Shown: positions 36,201 to 48,200 of the stretch, in pieces
Layout: each line of letters begins with the position of its first letter
Numbering within the stretch: the stretch's first letter is position 1
Assembly: GCA_012845835.1 (NCBI GenBank)
Contig: JABAKD010000018.1
Coordinates: 992,001 to 1,056,000, forward strand
DNA length: 64,000 nt
Reading direction: 5' to 3'
Source: Undaria pinnatifida
Lineage: Eukaryota; Sar; Phaeophyceae; Laminariales; Alariaceae
Notes under the pieces: generated by a model
What the model was told of the DNA's origin: nothing
The model's input: the letters and a program-made list of their open reading frames with translations, nothing else
Database searches by the model: none
Made by a program: the position numbers and the translations under genes

Positions 36201-39200
36201 GCATTTCTGCTGCAGTTGAATGTGCCCGCTCTCGGTATGCGCAGCACCAACTCGCTGTGATTTACTGGAAATCTTGCCAAGTTTCCTGCTGGATGTTGCA
36301 GTCGTTGTCACCCTAACAACCATTGGCCAGTGTATGTTCCCCTGTCACAACCATGTGCGATGTCCTGGATCTGGTGTAAAATCTACAATTTTCGGTTACT
36401 CAACAACCTCCCCGAGCATGTGGCTGTCATCATCCTAGTCTTGTTACTTCGTACAGACATGTTCGCCCTCTGCCTGATCTTTTTTTGCTGTCTACCCTAC
36501 GTACAACTCGGTATAGCGCGATGCCATGTATGTGGGACGCTTTTGCCATACAAAACCAACGCTGCCTTAACTTTCGTGGCGAGATGCCTTATGATTTCTC
36601 CTTATCTTTGGTTTGAGATGTTCGACACATACTGTGCTGTGTACATCCTCCCGTTCGTGTATCATGCTTTTTACCTGGGATGCTCGCTCGTGGTCATCTA
36701 AAACAGAGTGTTGCTTGGTTTCGTCCTTGAGCTTGTGGCCGTCGCCATCCTGACCATATGACTTCTTCAGCCGGCTCCCTGACCCTTCGCCTAAATCCGA
36801 TGACGTATGCGCTCTCGGCGTACATGTGAGATTACGACAGTTGCAATGTCCTTATGCGCGACACGCTACACGCGCAATGCTTTGTACGTGACATGCCCTG
36901 TATGTGTGCGATGACAGTTCCTAGTAGTCTACAAGGAGTTGCTGCTCAACTTCTTCTTGGCGCTGGTAGCCGTCATCGTGCTGAGTTTCCTGGTTCTTGG
37001 AAAGCCCGTCGTCGTCATCATTGTTTCTCTCACGGTGGTAAGCGTTTTTTGAAGAGTTTTTGGTTGACAAAGAAAGGCGGTTCACCCCGGTGGGGACGCT
37101 AATAATGTTGACGGGTTCTACGATAGAGATGCATCACTTTTCTTCTAAGGTTCCTGCATTCGGGAGCTTAGGACCTCTCTACCCAAGAAACATTTTTAGA
37201 AAAACAAAAATGCTACAGGGTGGACAATGCTTTGACCACGCTCCACGACGAGAGTCAACCTTCCAACAAATGGCCAATTACCGACGATTTGGTGTTTAAA
37301 AGCCCCATTTTTTAGGAACCATGTCAGACGGAAAGTGCTACGTCTATCGTAGCACGCGTCTGTTGACGTCTGTAACGAGGGTATTCAACCGCGTCGAAGG
37401 CGTTTTTTTTATTCAAAGAAAAGTGAAGACGCTTCGCAGAATATTGAATATCACAACAGTCCTCGTTGTTGGTTTGACATCATCATCAAATTGTCGGCTT
37501 CTGAGAATCGTCTTACGGTATTAATCCCCCCCCTAATTTTTCTTCAGCGAAATCGCCGGTTTTGAAACGTATCATCCGGCCGAATCTCCTGAAATATGGT
37601 GCCTCTTGGCACCGCGATGTCATCGTTATATAACTCTTTGCAAACCGAGCAATATGGGAAGATAATATCTTTATATTATCTCTTTTTGTGTCGACAAGCA
37701 CGAAACGTTCGTTAAGGAAGCACGCTAGTTTGTTAAGGGGGGGGCTATCGCAGAATCGGTCCTGAAAGTGTTCGAGAGGCGTTACCAAGCCGTTTCCTGG
37801 GTATCACGTTTACCTGGTTTCTTAAGAGTTTCGTCCGGGACGACTGGTTTCGCCGTATCATCGCACGAATGCATCAACTTCCCATTCCTGTCGTGAATTA
37901 CTGTTCAACTTTGAGTCGACGGCGACTGGCTGACGTCATTCGCCTAGAAAACAATACCAACGTGTTGATATAGCACAGTTGCCGAATGTTGTTGTATCAG
38001 CCACGTTAAGCGACCAACCATCACATTTGTCTCCGTTGTTGCTAACTGCTGCAGAGATATGATATATTGGTCGATCAAACAGGAAATGCATATATATTCG
38101 GTTCACATAATTTATCAATCCCCACAAAATAAGTTAACACATCAGTTATCGGCCGACCAATCACACAATGATGACTGCTGCCACGTACGAAGATAGTTGT
38201 AGATGTTTCGGGGTATGTTGGTTGGGTTTGAAGGTGCCCTTCAACTCAGGAACTACGTTACACTCGTTCTAATCCGGTTTGGTGCTTTCTAGGACCCCCC
38301 CATGATACGTTCCCTAGGTCCTTTATTGTTTTGCCTGTCTAGTAGCATGCTTATGGTCCCAGGAAGGTGCATTTGCGGTCGAGAAATAGAGCCGTGGCCC
38401 CCACAAATGACACGTGCCCGAAAAGCGCCGCAGTCATCCGCTAGTCTCCGCCGCCATGCACAACTATATAGACGTTCTTCGAATACATCAATCCCTCTAC
38501 CCTCTGTCGCTTCTAACCGCTGCTGTCAAGGCGATAATCGACGTGGACCTGCTGGGGTTCGTGTATCACTGGGGCTTGGAGATCAACGGAATCACCGTTG
38601 TCGGTTATGTTCGTCTGGCGTCATCGCGCGGTAGAGTAATCCCACGGCAGGAGTTGCGCCACACGAAATGTTAGCGGAACTATTTCAGGACATTACAAGT
38701 GGGGCCGCCCTATGGTGTAAGATTTAAACAAGTACGGTTAGAGTTCGACGACGCCCTCTTGTGTGGGATAGTTTATGATAGGGGCATAAGCTTGGTCTGG
38801 TTGGGCGAACGAGCACCGTCGGAGTCATGTTTCGATCGATGTATTGTGCTCCTCATGTTAAAGGTTGGAATTTTGCAGAGAAACGTTTGGGACCGGGTAC
38901 GCTCCTCAATTGTTGACCTGTGGGGGTGACAATAAGTTTCCGAGCAAATAGTTGAGTTATAAATTGCCTATTATTGTGGTGGTCAGGTTTCGCAAACGAA
39001 CGTCTCGAAAATAATGTTTCGGGTGATAACATTTAGCTCCTTCACTTCTCTTGACGAACGCACAAACTTTTGGTTCGTCCCTAGCGTGGTATCACGCGGG
39101 AAAAAAATATATATACCTTTGTCCGATTAGCCTCACCAAGTGAGAAACTACCGAGTAGTCGAATAAGTTTCAAGCATGCGTCTCTCAGGATTAGAGCTTA

Positions 39201-42200
39201 GAAGCTTGGTCGGGTCGCGCATTATAACGACGTCGAAAATGCATTGCGTCAAGTGAGATATTGAGCTCCTCATGTTAGGAGCTCAGACCATTTCTGCTGC
39301 GCCCCTGCCGTGGGTTGAGGTATGTTTGGAGCCCAACGATTTCTGGCCGGTTAAGTTCTTCATGTAAAGAACTACCGGGGTGTCACTCTAGAGATGTTGC
39401 GACTGAAATTTGTTTGAGGACAAAGGCGTAGTAGCGTTATGTCGGATTGGGGCGAACAAAGGCTTTCGACGTCATGATTAGAGTGGGTGTGCGAGGACTT
39501 CACGTTAGGAGTAAGCAGCTTTTATCTTCACCCCTTCCGTGGGATGGCTCCGCACCACTTAAAACCGAGCTAGACGTCGTCAGTAAAACGTTCTCAGCGG
39601 CTGCTATCACAGGAGCTAAGCGGCGCGCCAAGCAAATGTCTAATCTTACGGCACGTTCATTTAGAACCCCGGACCCGAGATGCACACAAGGAGAGCAAAG
39701 CGTTTGATCCGCGGCGCCTCGTGTGAGCACGAACGTATAGCGTGCGTTTTTGTATGAGACTTCGAGTAAGTCGGCGATGCTGTGTTTCAGGATGGCATGG
39801 CCCCCACATCGATCCGTGGCGGTGCGCTATCAATATATGAAGATCGCAGTTAATCTACTCAGCCGATGCGATTATATCTCGCCACCAATACCGTTCTGAT
39901 ATCTGCATTATTTACAACGCCAGCGCGGAGGTGCTTTGCTTCCTGACACCGATGTTTATCCTGTCACAACGCTCCCCCCCGTAAAATGTCAATGCGCAAC
40001 GTGAGGATCGAGAACAAGGACCGTATCACCAAATGGTTACATGAAACTTTGAGTACCCCAGGAAAAGGCACAAAGACAGGGAAACTACATCATATTTCAC
40101 AAGCAGTACAAAACTGCCAACGGAATTGGCGCTCAGCTTCCGACAAGGTCCCGCCTTCGTTTTTGCTCATTGCTGTGCTGCTTGTTTCTGATCGTCCTCA
40201 GAGTTGGTTATGGCCGTTGGGCTGGTAGTGGACTACATGGTCCACATCGTCCACTACATTCTTCACCAGGTATTGTATTTATGCGGCAACAGTTGAGGTA
40301 GGTTCGGATAAAATCGAAACCCGTACTCTACCACGATTTATTTACTCAACCACCCTCAACACCTCATAATCCGCCTCGAACGTGGGAGGACATACTTCTA
40401 CACATCGTACACTCTTTCCTGGATCAGGAGCTACGCGCATCATTTCTTGCGCAGTTACTTAAACATATCAAAACACAGTTGCAATGCATCTCTGGTGTTA
40501 TATTTCCAACCTCCTGCTTTGCCCGGCTACTACATAAGTTTGTTTCACTTGTTTTGGGAACCCTCATCGGCGTTGTCTTCCGAGCCAATGGCAGGTTGGC
40601 TGCAGGAATTATGTTTTATAGATTTCGACGACACCTCCCCAAAGTTCGCGATGCAGTAGGTCCGGCAGACCATACCAACCCCTTACCAAAGAAGAACCTA
40701 CAATTAAATATATGTGTCGTGGAATGACGCCCATACGTGTGTGCAGTCACCCTGCCGTTGGCTAATTCCCCCGCGAAAAGATTCGCACAATAATAGGCGT
40801 GACAAGTTTCAGCTATATATACAATATAGTTGTGAATGGTGGAGTATAAAAAAATGAAAACTGGGAAAGGCGATAAATCTCGTTTTTAGTTGATCGGTTG
40901 AGGTACGCAACATCATCAACGAATCGTATTTCGGGACAACTGAAATTTGAATATACGGAAAAATGTATACACGTGAAGGACAATACTTAGAGGAAAACCA
41001 CGTTCAAATTGGGACATTTTTCAACTTCATGTGGCATGTTTACGGCGCGTCGAAGGCTACAGCAGGGTGGGCATTCCCATCGTTTCTACTGGGTTTGAGT
41101 CACTCGCACGACCTCAACGACCAAATACTCTAGGTAGTGAGCTTGTTGCAGTGTAGCTTACCGTTTTTTTGCAGATTGATATCGCTAGTTTTTATCCAAC
41201 CCGAAATCTCATAACAACAACAGAGGACGGGGGTTAGTCCCTCGAGAAACCCGGAGCTACGAACAAAAGGAGGCCGTTGACGTGACCCCCTACCGAAACC
41301 TGGACCTGCGGCAGCCTGGCGTGTTTTTCACGAAATCGACGACCACGGTTGATGCGATAAAACGCGAACATCAAAGAAAGGCGACCAGATAAATAGCCGC
41401 GCCCACGTAGGCCTACAAGAGATACATCATCGGACTCCGGTGGTAGCGCCACAAGGAAATCATGGCGGCCGCTATGCCAATTTTCCAACGGATAGCTTTG
41501 CCAAGCACCAAGAGACGCATGATACGTTAGAGGTGCACCACATTTCTTCTCGACCGAGGAAGTCTATAGCTCGTCCACAACCGGACTTCGAAGAAACAAA
41601 AGAGGGCCACACCCCATGAAGAGACACATGGGCTTAGTATACGAAAGCACATTGCACTCGAAGCGCGAGAACAAAAGGGTTTCATGTGTTTGGAAAAAGT
41701 TTAGCGCTTTTTTCCGTTGACCAATGCGATCAACGCGGTTAGTTTCTTGTACTTGTACTGGCATAGCACGATAAAACTTCAATCAATCTACCTGGTCGCT
41801 GACACGCAAGTGAAGCACGCAGAGAAGCATCGTCAGAGAGACAGGTTCATGTCGCGATGTAGACTGGTTGAATTTGGTGCTGCTGTGAATTGTTGTGACT
41901 GCTGGTGTGATCGAGTACAACTGCGATTGCTTCTGTGAGATTTTCCTGTGGCAGCTGTTGTTAACTCCGTGGGCCAAATTCCCGACGATGGGTAATTCGC
42001 CGGATGCCGCGGCTCGCGGCACCACAAGCGATAAGGCGGAGGCTGCTCTGCGAGTCCCCGCCACCGCAGCTCTTCCTTGCTATGGATTTGCCTCCAGGGC
42101 GCCAGCGGTCGGTGCGTCTCGGACATCGACTGAGAGTGCCAAGTCGACTCGGCAAGGTGAGATGAATTACGCGGGTTCAATGATTGTTTCGATGACAATA

Positions 42201-45200
42201 TGGCCGTGACCAGTGCTTGAATCGGTTTCTTTCTCACGGGAGGTAGCGATTGCCCGTGCTGACCAGGGCTCCAACTTCGACCTGTTCCTCCGCCAGTTCG
42301 CCAAGAACAACTTTGGTCCGGCGGCTGCCTTAAGCGATGACGGTTACGCTCAAGAGAGGCAGTAGCAAAAAGCTCAACTGACCGATGCCATGATTACGTG
42401 GAAGAAGGTCGACACTTGTAGAATGCTGTGGGTTGTTTGGGGGCGTATCCCCCCACACCTCGGGGACTCCCCTTCTAACCAGCAGTCGTTTGTGATGAAG
42501 GTCATCCACGTACCGGCTAATGTGGTTCTCCAGCCACGTTCTTTGAGCTTCTTTGACATCGGGGCGAATGGGTCCCACGTAGACGGACCGGTCTGACACT
42601 CCTTTATGGTCTCCGAACGCCCCGGCCTCTTTGGATTGGCCGTCGTCTGCATAACTATGGTAGGGCTCTTGCTCGGGCTCGACAACGATCTCCCATGTCC
42701 GGTTTGAGTAAACACTCTTGGTGAAGCGTTCATGGTGGCGATCCCGTGCCTGCGCGTTCACACCTTCAGTGGCTACAGTCTGCTGTCGATCTTAAAAGCG
42801 CATGACGTGCTGTTCGAGATGGTCAACGCCAGATCGGCTGTTGGGTGAGCGAGCGCAAGCGCGCTGCACAGCATTCGTTCCCTTTTGTCGCCCCTCCCCG
42901 TGCTGGTACGGGTTTTGACTTCCCACCCATGCGTAAGCTTGTGCGTGCTCTTGAAATTCGTCGGGAGTCGGGCGGAATTGGTCAGGCTCGTGCTCAGCAG
43001 TACGTGTGGCGCTGAGAGACAGCACCCCCAAACGGAAGGCCGCCGCTCCCTTTGATGAGCTGGATCGCCTGGGACCAAAGGAAGAACCAATTCGAGCGCC
43101 CCCCTTGGTCTGCCGGATGTTCGCGTGCACTGGTCAACGCAATTTTTTCCTGGCACATCACTACATGCATCCCCCGCTGACTCGGCAGCCACGTCATCTC
43201 TATCCAATCACAGAGGCGGTGGCATGGCAAATCTAGGCTGGCGGGCGAAGAGTTGCGGGCGTTGTCGTTGCGTGCGGACATCCCTGCAGAGAGCAACGGC
43301 GGGGGGAACAGATGTGGCGAAGCCGGGTTTGGATCTAAACACGATCCCTGGTGTGAGGTGGGACCAACCATTGGGGGCGCAGCTGCAGCGCTGGCAGTGC
43401 GGGGGTGCGATGCGTCGACAATCGCGCTAAGTCAAAGAGGCTTTGCGGGGACGTGTGTTGGAGCCCGTTGGACTCAGCACTCGTTGAAAAAGTTGACGAA
43501 TCGGTCGCATGCCTTGATACAGGTATCCCCAGCAAACGTGTGCGAGGTTCAGTTTGAAACTTGGGGTGCAGAGACACCACGACCAACGCCGAACGCGCGC
43601 GCGCCCGATTGGATGCGGCAGTGGTGGTGTTGTGCGTTGCCGATGCGTGCTACGACAGCGGTGAACCACGTTTTCGTTGTGTTTCCTGACTGTTAAGAGC
43701 GTGAAATGTTCCCCAAAACTGTTTTGGACGAAACTTTATTCTGTATAGGATGAAACCCTTATGGCATAGGTATACAACACGGAATCATTCAAACAGAATA
43801 ACTAATTTCCGGCGATTTTAGGTTTAGGAGCCCCGTCATTCGTAACCCACTTTTGACGATTAGAGATACCTCTATCGTAGCACGCCCCCGCGCAGAATAG
43901 CGTAGCGCGCTCGGTATCATCAACAGGTTCCGCGAATCTCGATCAGGTGGACAGCGTGGGGTCATCTCGTCTTCGTTCCTGTCACGGAAGTGTTGAGCAT
44001 TGTACGTCTTCTGTCGGAACCTTACGCCTCGCTGCAAATATCAATCCTCAAATCGTGCGTCATTGGTTTATTAAAGTTAAGAATACCCCCGGTGTTGATC
44101 GGGTGATTCGTGTTCTGATACCGGAGTTCCCGGTGTGCGTTGCGGGGGGACGAAAACCGAATGGTGAGCTTGCATACGGCAACGACCCGAGCGTCGCCCC
44201 TCATGCCCTTGTTGCTGACCTATCAAATATTTGCTGGCGTTTTACACACGCGGGCCTTGGGGTTTGCATTGAATTCCGCGTCTGGTATCCAACGTGTACG
44301 TGTTTCGCCTTTATCGTTCGTTCTGAACCCTATGTTCCGCATAAGTCACGATCTCACGTTTGCGTGCACGCGACTAGTCCAGCTTTTACGACGATACAGA
44401 TTTTTTCCCCGCCCCCACCTGCGATCTCGGTCATTTCTTCATAATGGTTTTTTAGGGGTGTGTTTTTTCGCGGGAGAAGCACGGTCCGACCGATAGAATT
44501 GTCCATTGCAGTATTGACGTGAAAAACGCCCATCGACCAGTCTTAGTTAATCCGGTGGAGGCGCCGATGTTTGGGAACGCAATAGGTGGCTACGTAGTGG
44601 TTGTAGATTTTCGATTGCAATTCGGGCGACGTACTAGCGCTGGTTTCTGGAGGTTGATGACGTTAAAGATGGGACACGCCTACACCCACTCTACATTTCT
44701 AGACGCGGCCGTTTCACCTCAAGGGGTTGTCATCGTCACGCATGTGCGGCTTTCTCCGCCGCAGGGGGGGTCGGTTGGGTCTCTCCCTCCTGATTGTAGG
44801 CTCGTTTCCAAGAGCGGCTACGCCGAGAGTTGTTTGTTGATGCGGTACTACGTGGACGGCGGCATTCTTATCGACATGAAGCGTTGGGCGGACGCCCGTC
44901 GCTGTATGCGGGCCGGGCAGTCGTTGGAGTCGGACAACTCGCGATTGTTTGGCACACGTGGCGCTCCCGATCCTCCTCTGTCCACCAGCAGAAGCACTAA
45001 TTGACACGCGTGTCTCGAAATGTTGAGCTGGTTAGTCGGCCAAGAGACGCTTCCAGTGACGTCGCCGCGACACAAGAGCGTCAAGCTCTGATCGCTTCTA
45101 GCAGAGTGCCACCCGTCGAACATATGTGCTTCCGCTGAGCCGGTGTCACAGCTCGCGGGTTTCCTAGTGCACATCTCGATTGCCGTTCGTCCCGAGGCTT

Positions 45201-48200
45201 TCTTAGTGTATCGTTTATTGGCTCGTGTGGGATGCTGCGCATCGCATCCGGTTATAACTTCAGTAGCAAAGTGGCCAATCCTTGGCGTCGTGTTGCCCAT
45301 GGGATCGAGCTCAATCTGGATCTAGAGCTCTGGCGTTAATTTCTTGACAAAAGTGTTGGCACGCTCAACGGCGTGTTGTCGGGGCCGATGTATGTTCGTT
45401 TGACCGCCCAGCACAACATACGTTGTTGTCTGACGGGTAAATCCCGACATGACGGGGGATACAGTTTCGAAATCAGTGTTTACTGGAGCTTTAATCTTAC
45501 CGGCCAGGAACAGTCACGGTTTTGCGGCTCGAGAAGCACGGCCAGGGCGTGGACGACGTACCCATCAACGTGCTTCAACCTGTAGGCAGGGTTGTCTCGG
45601 TCTTGGTCCTAGTCTCTTGGTGTGCCGATCGACCACCAGCGGCGGGAGATCGTGTGTTGTTGCAGGGAGACAATGGGCTCTCGGTGCATTGGGCTTGGCG
45701 GTGCCGGGGCAGACTGGAACAGCGTTCAAGTTGCCCTAATGCGTCTTCTCGGCGTTTGCAAGTGTCGGCTGGATGGCACTTAGACGCAATGCATGTGCGT
45801 GGTATTCACAACGTTTGCACCAATGCTATCTCTTGCTGGAACTGGGACTCCGTTCTTGGACACTTCCGCACTGTTCGTCCAAACACCCCGTGGCAGGTTC
45901 GGGACCGAGGGGCCATCGGCGTGTCTCTCTGTACATCGGTGTTACCCTTAGGCTCGTTCGAATCGCCGTTGAAACCTCGACTGCACGAGCTAATTTGAGG
46001 ATGTTTTGCTCATTGGTAAACGTTTGGGTACGTTGTGGTTTTCTCGTCTTTCTTCAGCGCGTCATTGACGGTATGATCAACGTGTCGTAACTATTTGAGT
46101 ACATAGTGTAAGCCTTCGCCACCGAGAACTGCGGTCATCGACATTCGAAATATATCTGTTTGCTATCAAGACTTTCCAACGCATTTCGCGCGGTTTTGAG
46201 CTCGACGTCACCCACTCTGTCGTCGCAGGCACTTTCAAAGGCGTGGCGTGCTCGCAATCCAACGTGGGTACGTACGCCGGCCCGAGTCGTGGGTCATGTT
46301 TCTTGTTGGCGAAAGATTGATGCCTGCGTGGCCTAACGAGGTGCACGTGTTGCGGCCTTCGATGAGTGTGTCGCTTTTATTCTTGCCCTGCGCGTTTAAA
46401 ATGTTCACGGAACCTCGGTCGCGTATTCACAAAACGCATTGTGTAGGGCTAGCAGACGTGGCTGTCTTTCGCGGTCGGGTAAAGCTAGGCTTGGCGCAAT
46501 GGTCAACAGCTGACAAGCTTCGTGGGTCCAATCACGACCAGTTGCGCAACTGGGCGTTGTTTCACGCGTTTGGATGGGTTCACCGAAGGCCGTGCGGGCC
46601 GCTGGCGGCGCCGTCGGTCTTGTACTCGAGTTGATGTATATTTATTTCTTTATGCGCTCGTCACCTCCCTTGGAGGCTTATGGCAGTGGTGGTGACCGAA
46701 TGTCCATGTGGCAGAAGGAACAAACGACGGTAGCTCTGCGAGAAGTTTTTCCGTTGGCGAGTGTGCGGTCGGACAAGTGCGCTTTGCACTCCCTTTTGAT
46801 TGGAGGTGCAACGCATTTGGTAGCAGGGACGTGATTCTTCAGAGCCGTTGCAGGGAGAAGGCTGATGGGCGTCTGATGCGTATAAGGCGTACGCTCGTAG
46901 ACACAAAAATTATGCCAGCAGGGTAGCAAACGAAATTGCCCAAGATGTGATGGGTAGCGGGATCCAGCCCCAGCAGGGTGCACATTGGGGATGAGGTAAC
47001 CTTACTCAAAAGCTGGAGCCGTAGAAGTCGACATGAGGTCAATTCGATCTACTATCGCATCCTTCATACAAGCTACGGTAAGGGGGTGACTTTTGCGCCG
47101 GGAAGGGTTGTAGTGGCAGGGGACCACTCGTGCGAGTGACACCGCCGATCCGTTGCGATCTGAAGCTTTGACCACCATTCGAACATCCAAAATGGATACG
47201 ACAATGGAATGATAAGCTACGCTGCGCCACAAACTAAACGACTGATGATGAATTTTTCGTTTGTGAGGTACGAAGTCCCTCAAGCGAGTGGCTCAAACAA
47301 AGTGGTGGTGAAAATTAGGGTACCCACCGTACGGTAGTTACGGTCCTACGTATATGTGCCACACGGGCACCAAGAAGGACTTGGATATTGACGTGCGTAC
47401 CATATGTTATAGCAACAAGGGGGCAGAGGGGGGGGTGCAATGCGTTCGTAAGCTGAGATAAATACCATTTATTGAAATCTGAGGTCGAAAGATCCAAATT
47501 TCCAGCTGGGATGGATGTTGGGACAGGTGTACGGAAGATGGCGTGGGGGTGCTGTTAGAACAGGCCCGGAGGTATGCCCTTCTCCGCACCCTCCGTCCTC
47601 CGAGCGGGGGGGTGCACCTAAACTTGAACATTATGGCGAAGAAAAACCTGTAATGGAACAAATGATTTCGGGTTGAGGTGCCCAGTCGTTCAAGCAAAAA
47701 TAACATCTATCGTATCACATTATTAACAGGAAGGAGGACGCACGTACCCGAACACTAGACAATTAGCACAAAACACGAATGATCGCTCAATATTTCAATA
47801 GCCTAATCGCCAGTTATGATTTGCGCGCAGCTGTTTGAGGTTCCCTTCCCCACTCAGAGAGTGGTGGCTTCCCAACATGGGTCGCCAAAGGAAAGGAGAG
47901 GCTGGCGGCGGCACACACGTGACCACTCGAGCCGCCGCTTCTGTCCACGCACCCTGGTCGGTGTCCATCAGAAGGGCGTGATATGACTTTCTGTGGTTCT
48001 TCGGTTCCCCACATATTCGAAGAACAATGTGCCCTTTTCCTTGATAGGAATCGGTTATTGCTTTGCGAAATCGAATGCGGTTGGGTCTTTCGTTTTCCTC
48101 GTTCTATTTTGGAAATATTTCGCTGACCATGATAACCAAACGTCGTCTTGGACAACCATGTGCTTATTGATTCTGACGTGTAGACCATGGCATTGTTAAC

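Larger units (their letters stand above)
37038..38530 (+). other. Intron 13 with two MITEs
   Basis: 1.5 kb. MITEs of the two related families lie close together at 37110-37360 and 37503-37761. The rest is plain. Confidence 0.65.
40596..47000 (+). mobile_element. DIRS-like tyrosine-recombinase retroelement, fossil
   Basis: Recognisable blocks, all on +: a probable gag-like part at about 42.9-43.6 kb; reverse transcriptase at about 44.1-45.0 kb (HTHSTFxDAAVSPQG-type region and the active-site region near 44.85 kb); RNase H at about 45.5-45.9 kb (an LQGDN start and a HVRGIHNV region); tyrosine recombinase at about 46.1-46.95 kb with HSLLIGGATHL, the usual H-S-x-x-x-G-x-A-T box. The order RT, RNase H, recombinase is that of DIRS elements. 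It is broken, with roughly ten or more interruptions, and carries a MITE insertion, so it is old. The left border at 40596 is inferred from the duplication; the right border and terminal repeats were not found. Confidence 0.7.

Noticed and set aside
36330-36701. Membrane-like 123-codon frame as a missing exon
   Set aside because: Exons 12 and 13 already join in phase and in family order, so no coding sequence is needed here.
42330-42761. 143-codon minus-strand frame present in both duplicated blocks
   Set aside because: Present twice only because the block is duplicated; it is antisense to the DIRS-like fossil and shows no recognisable domain.
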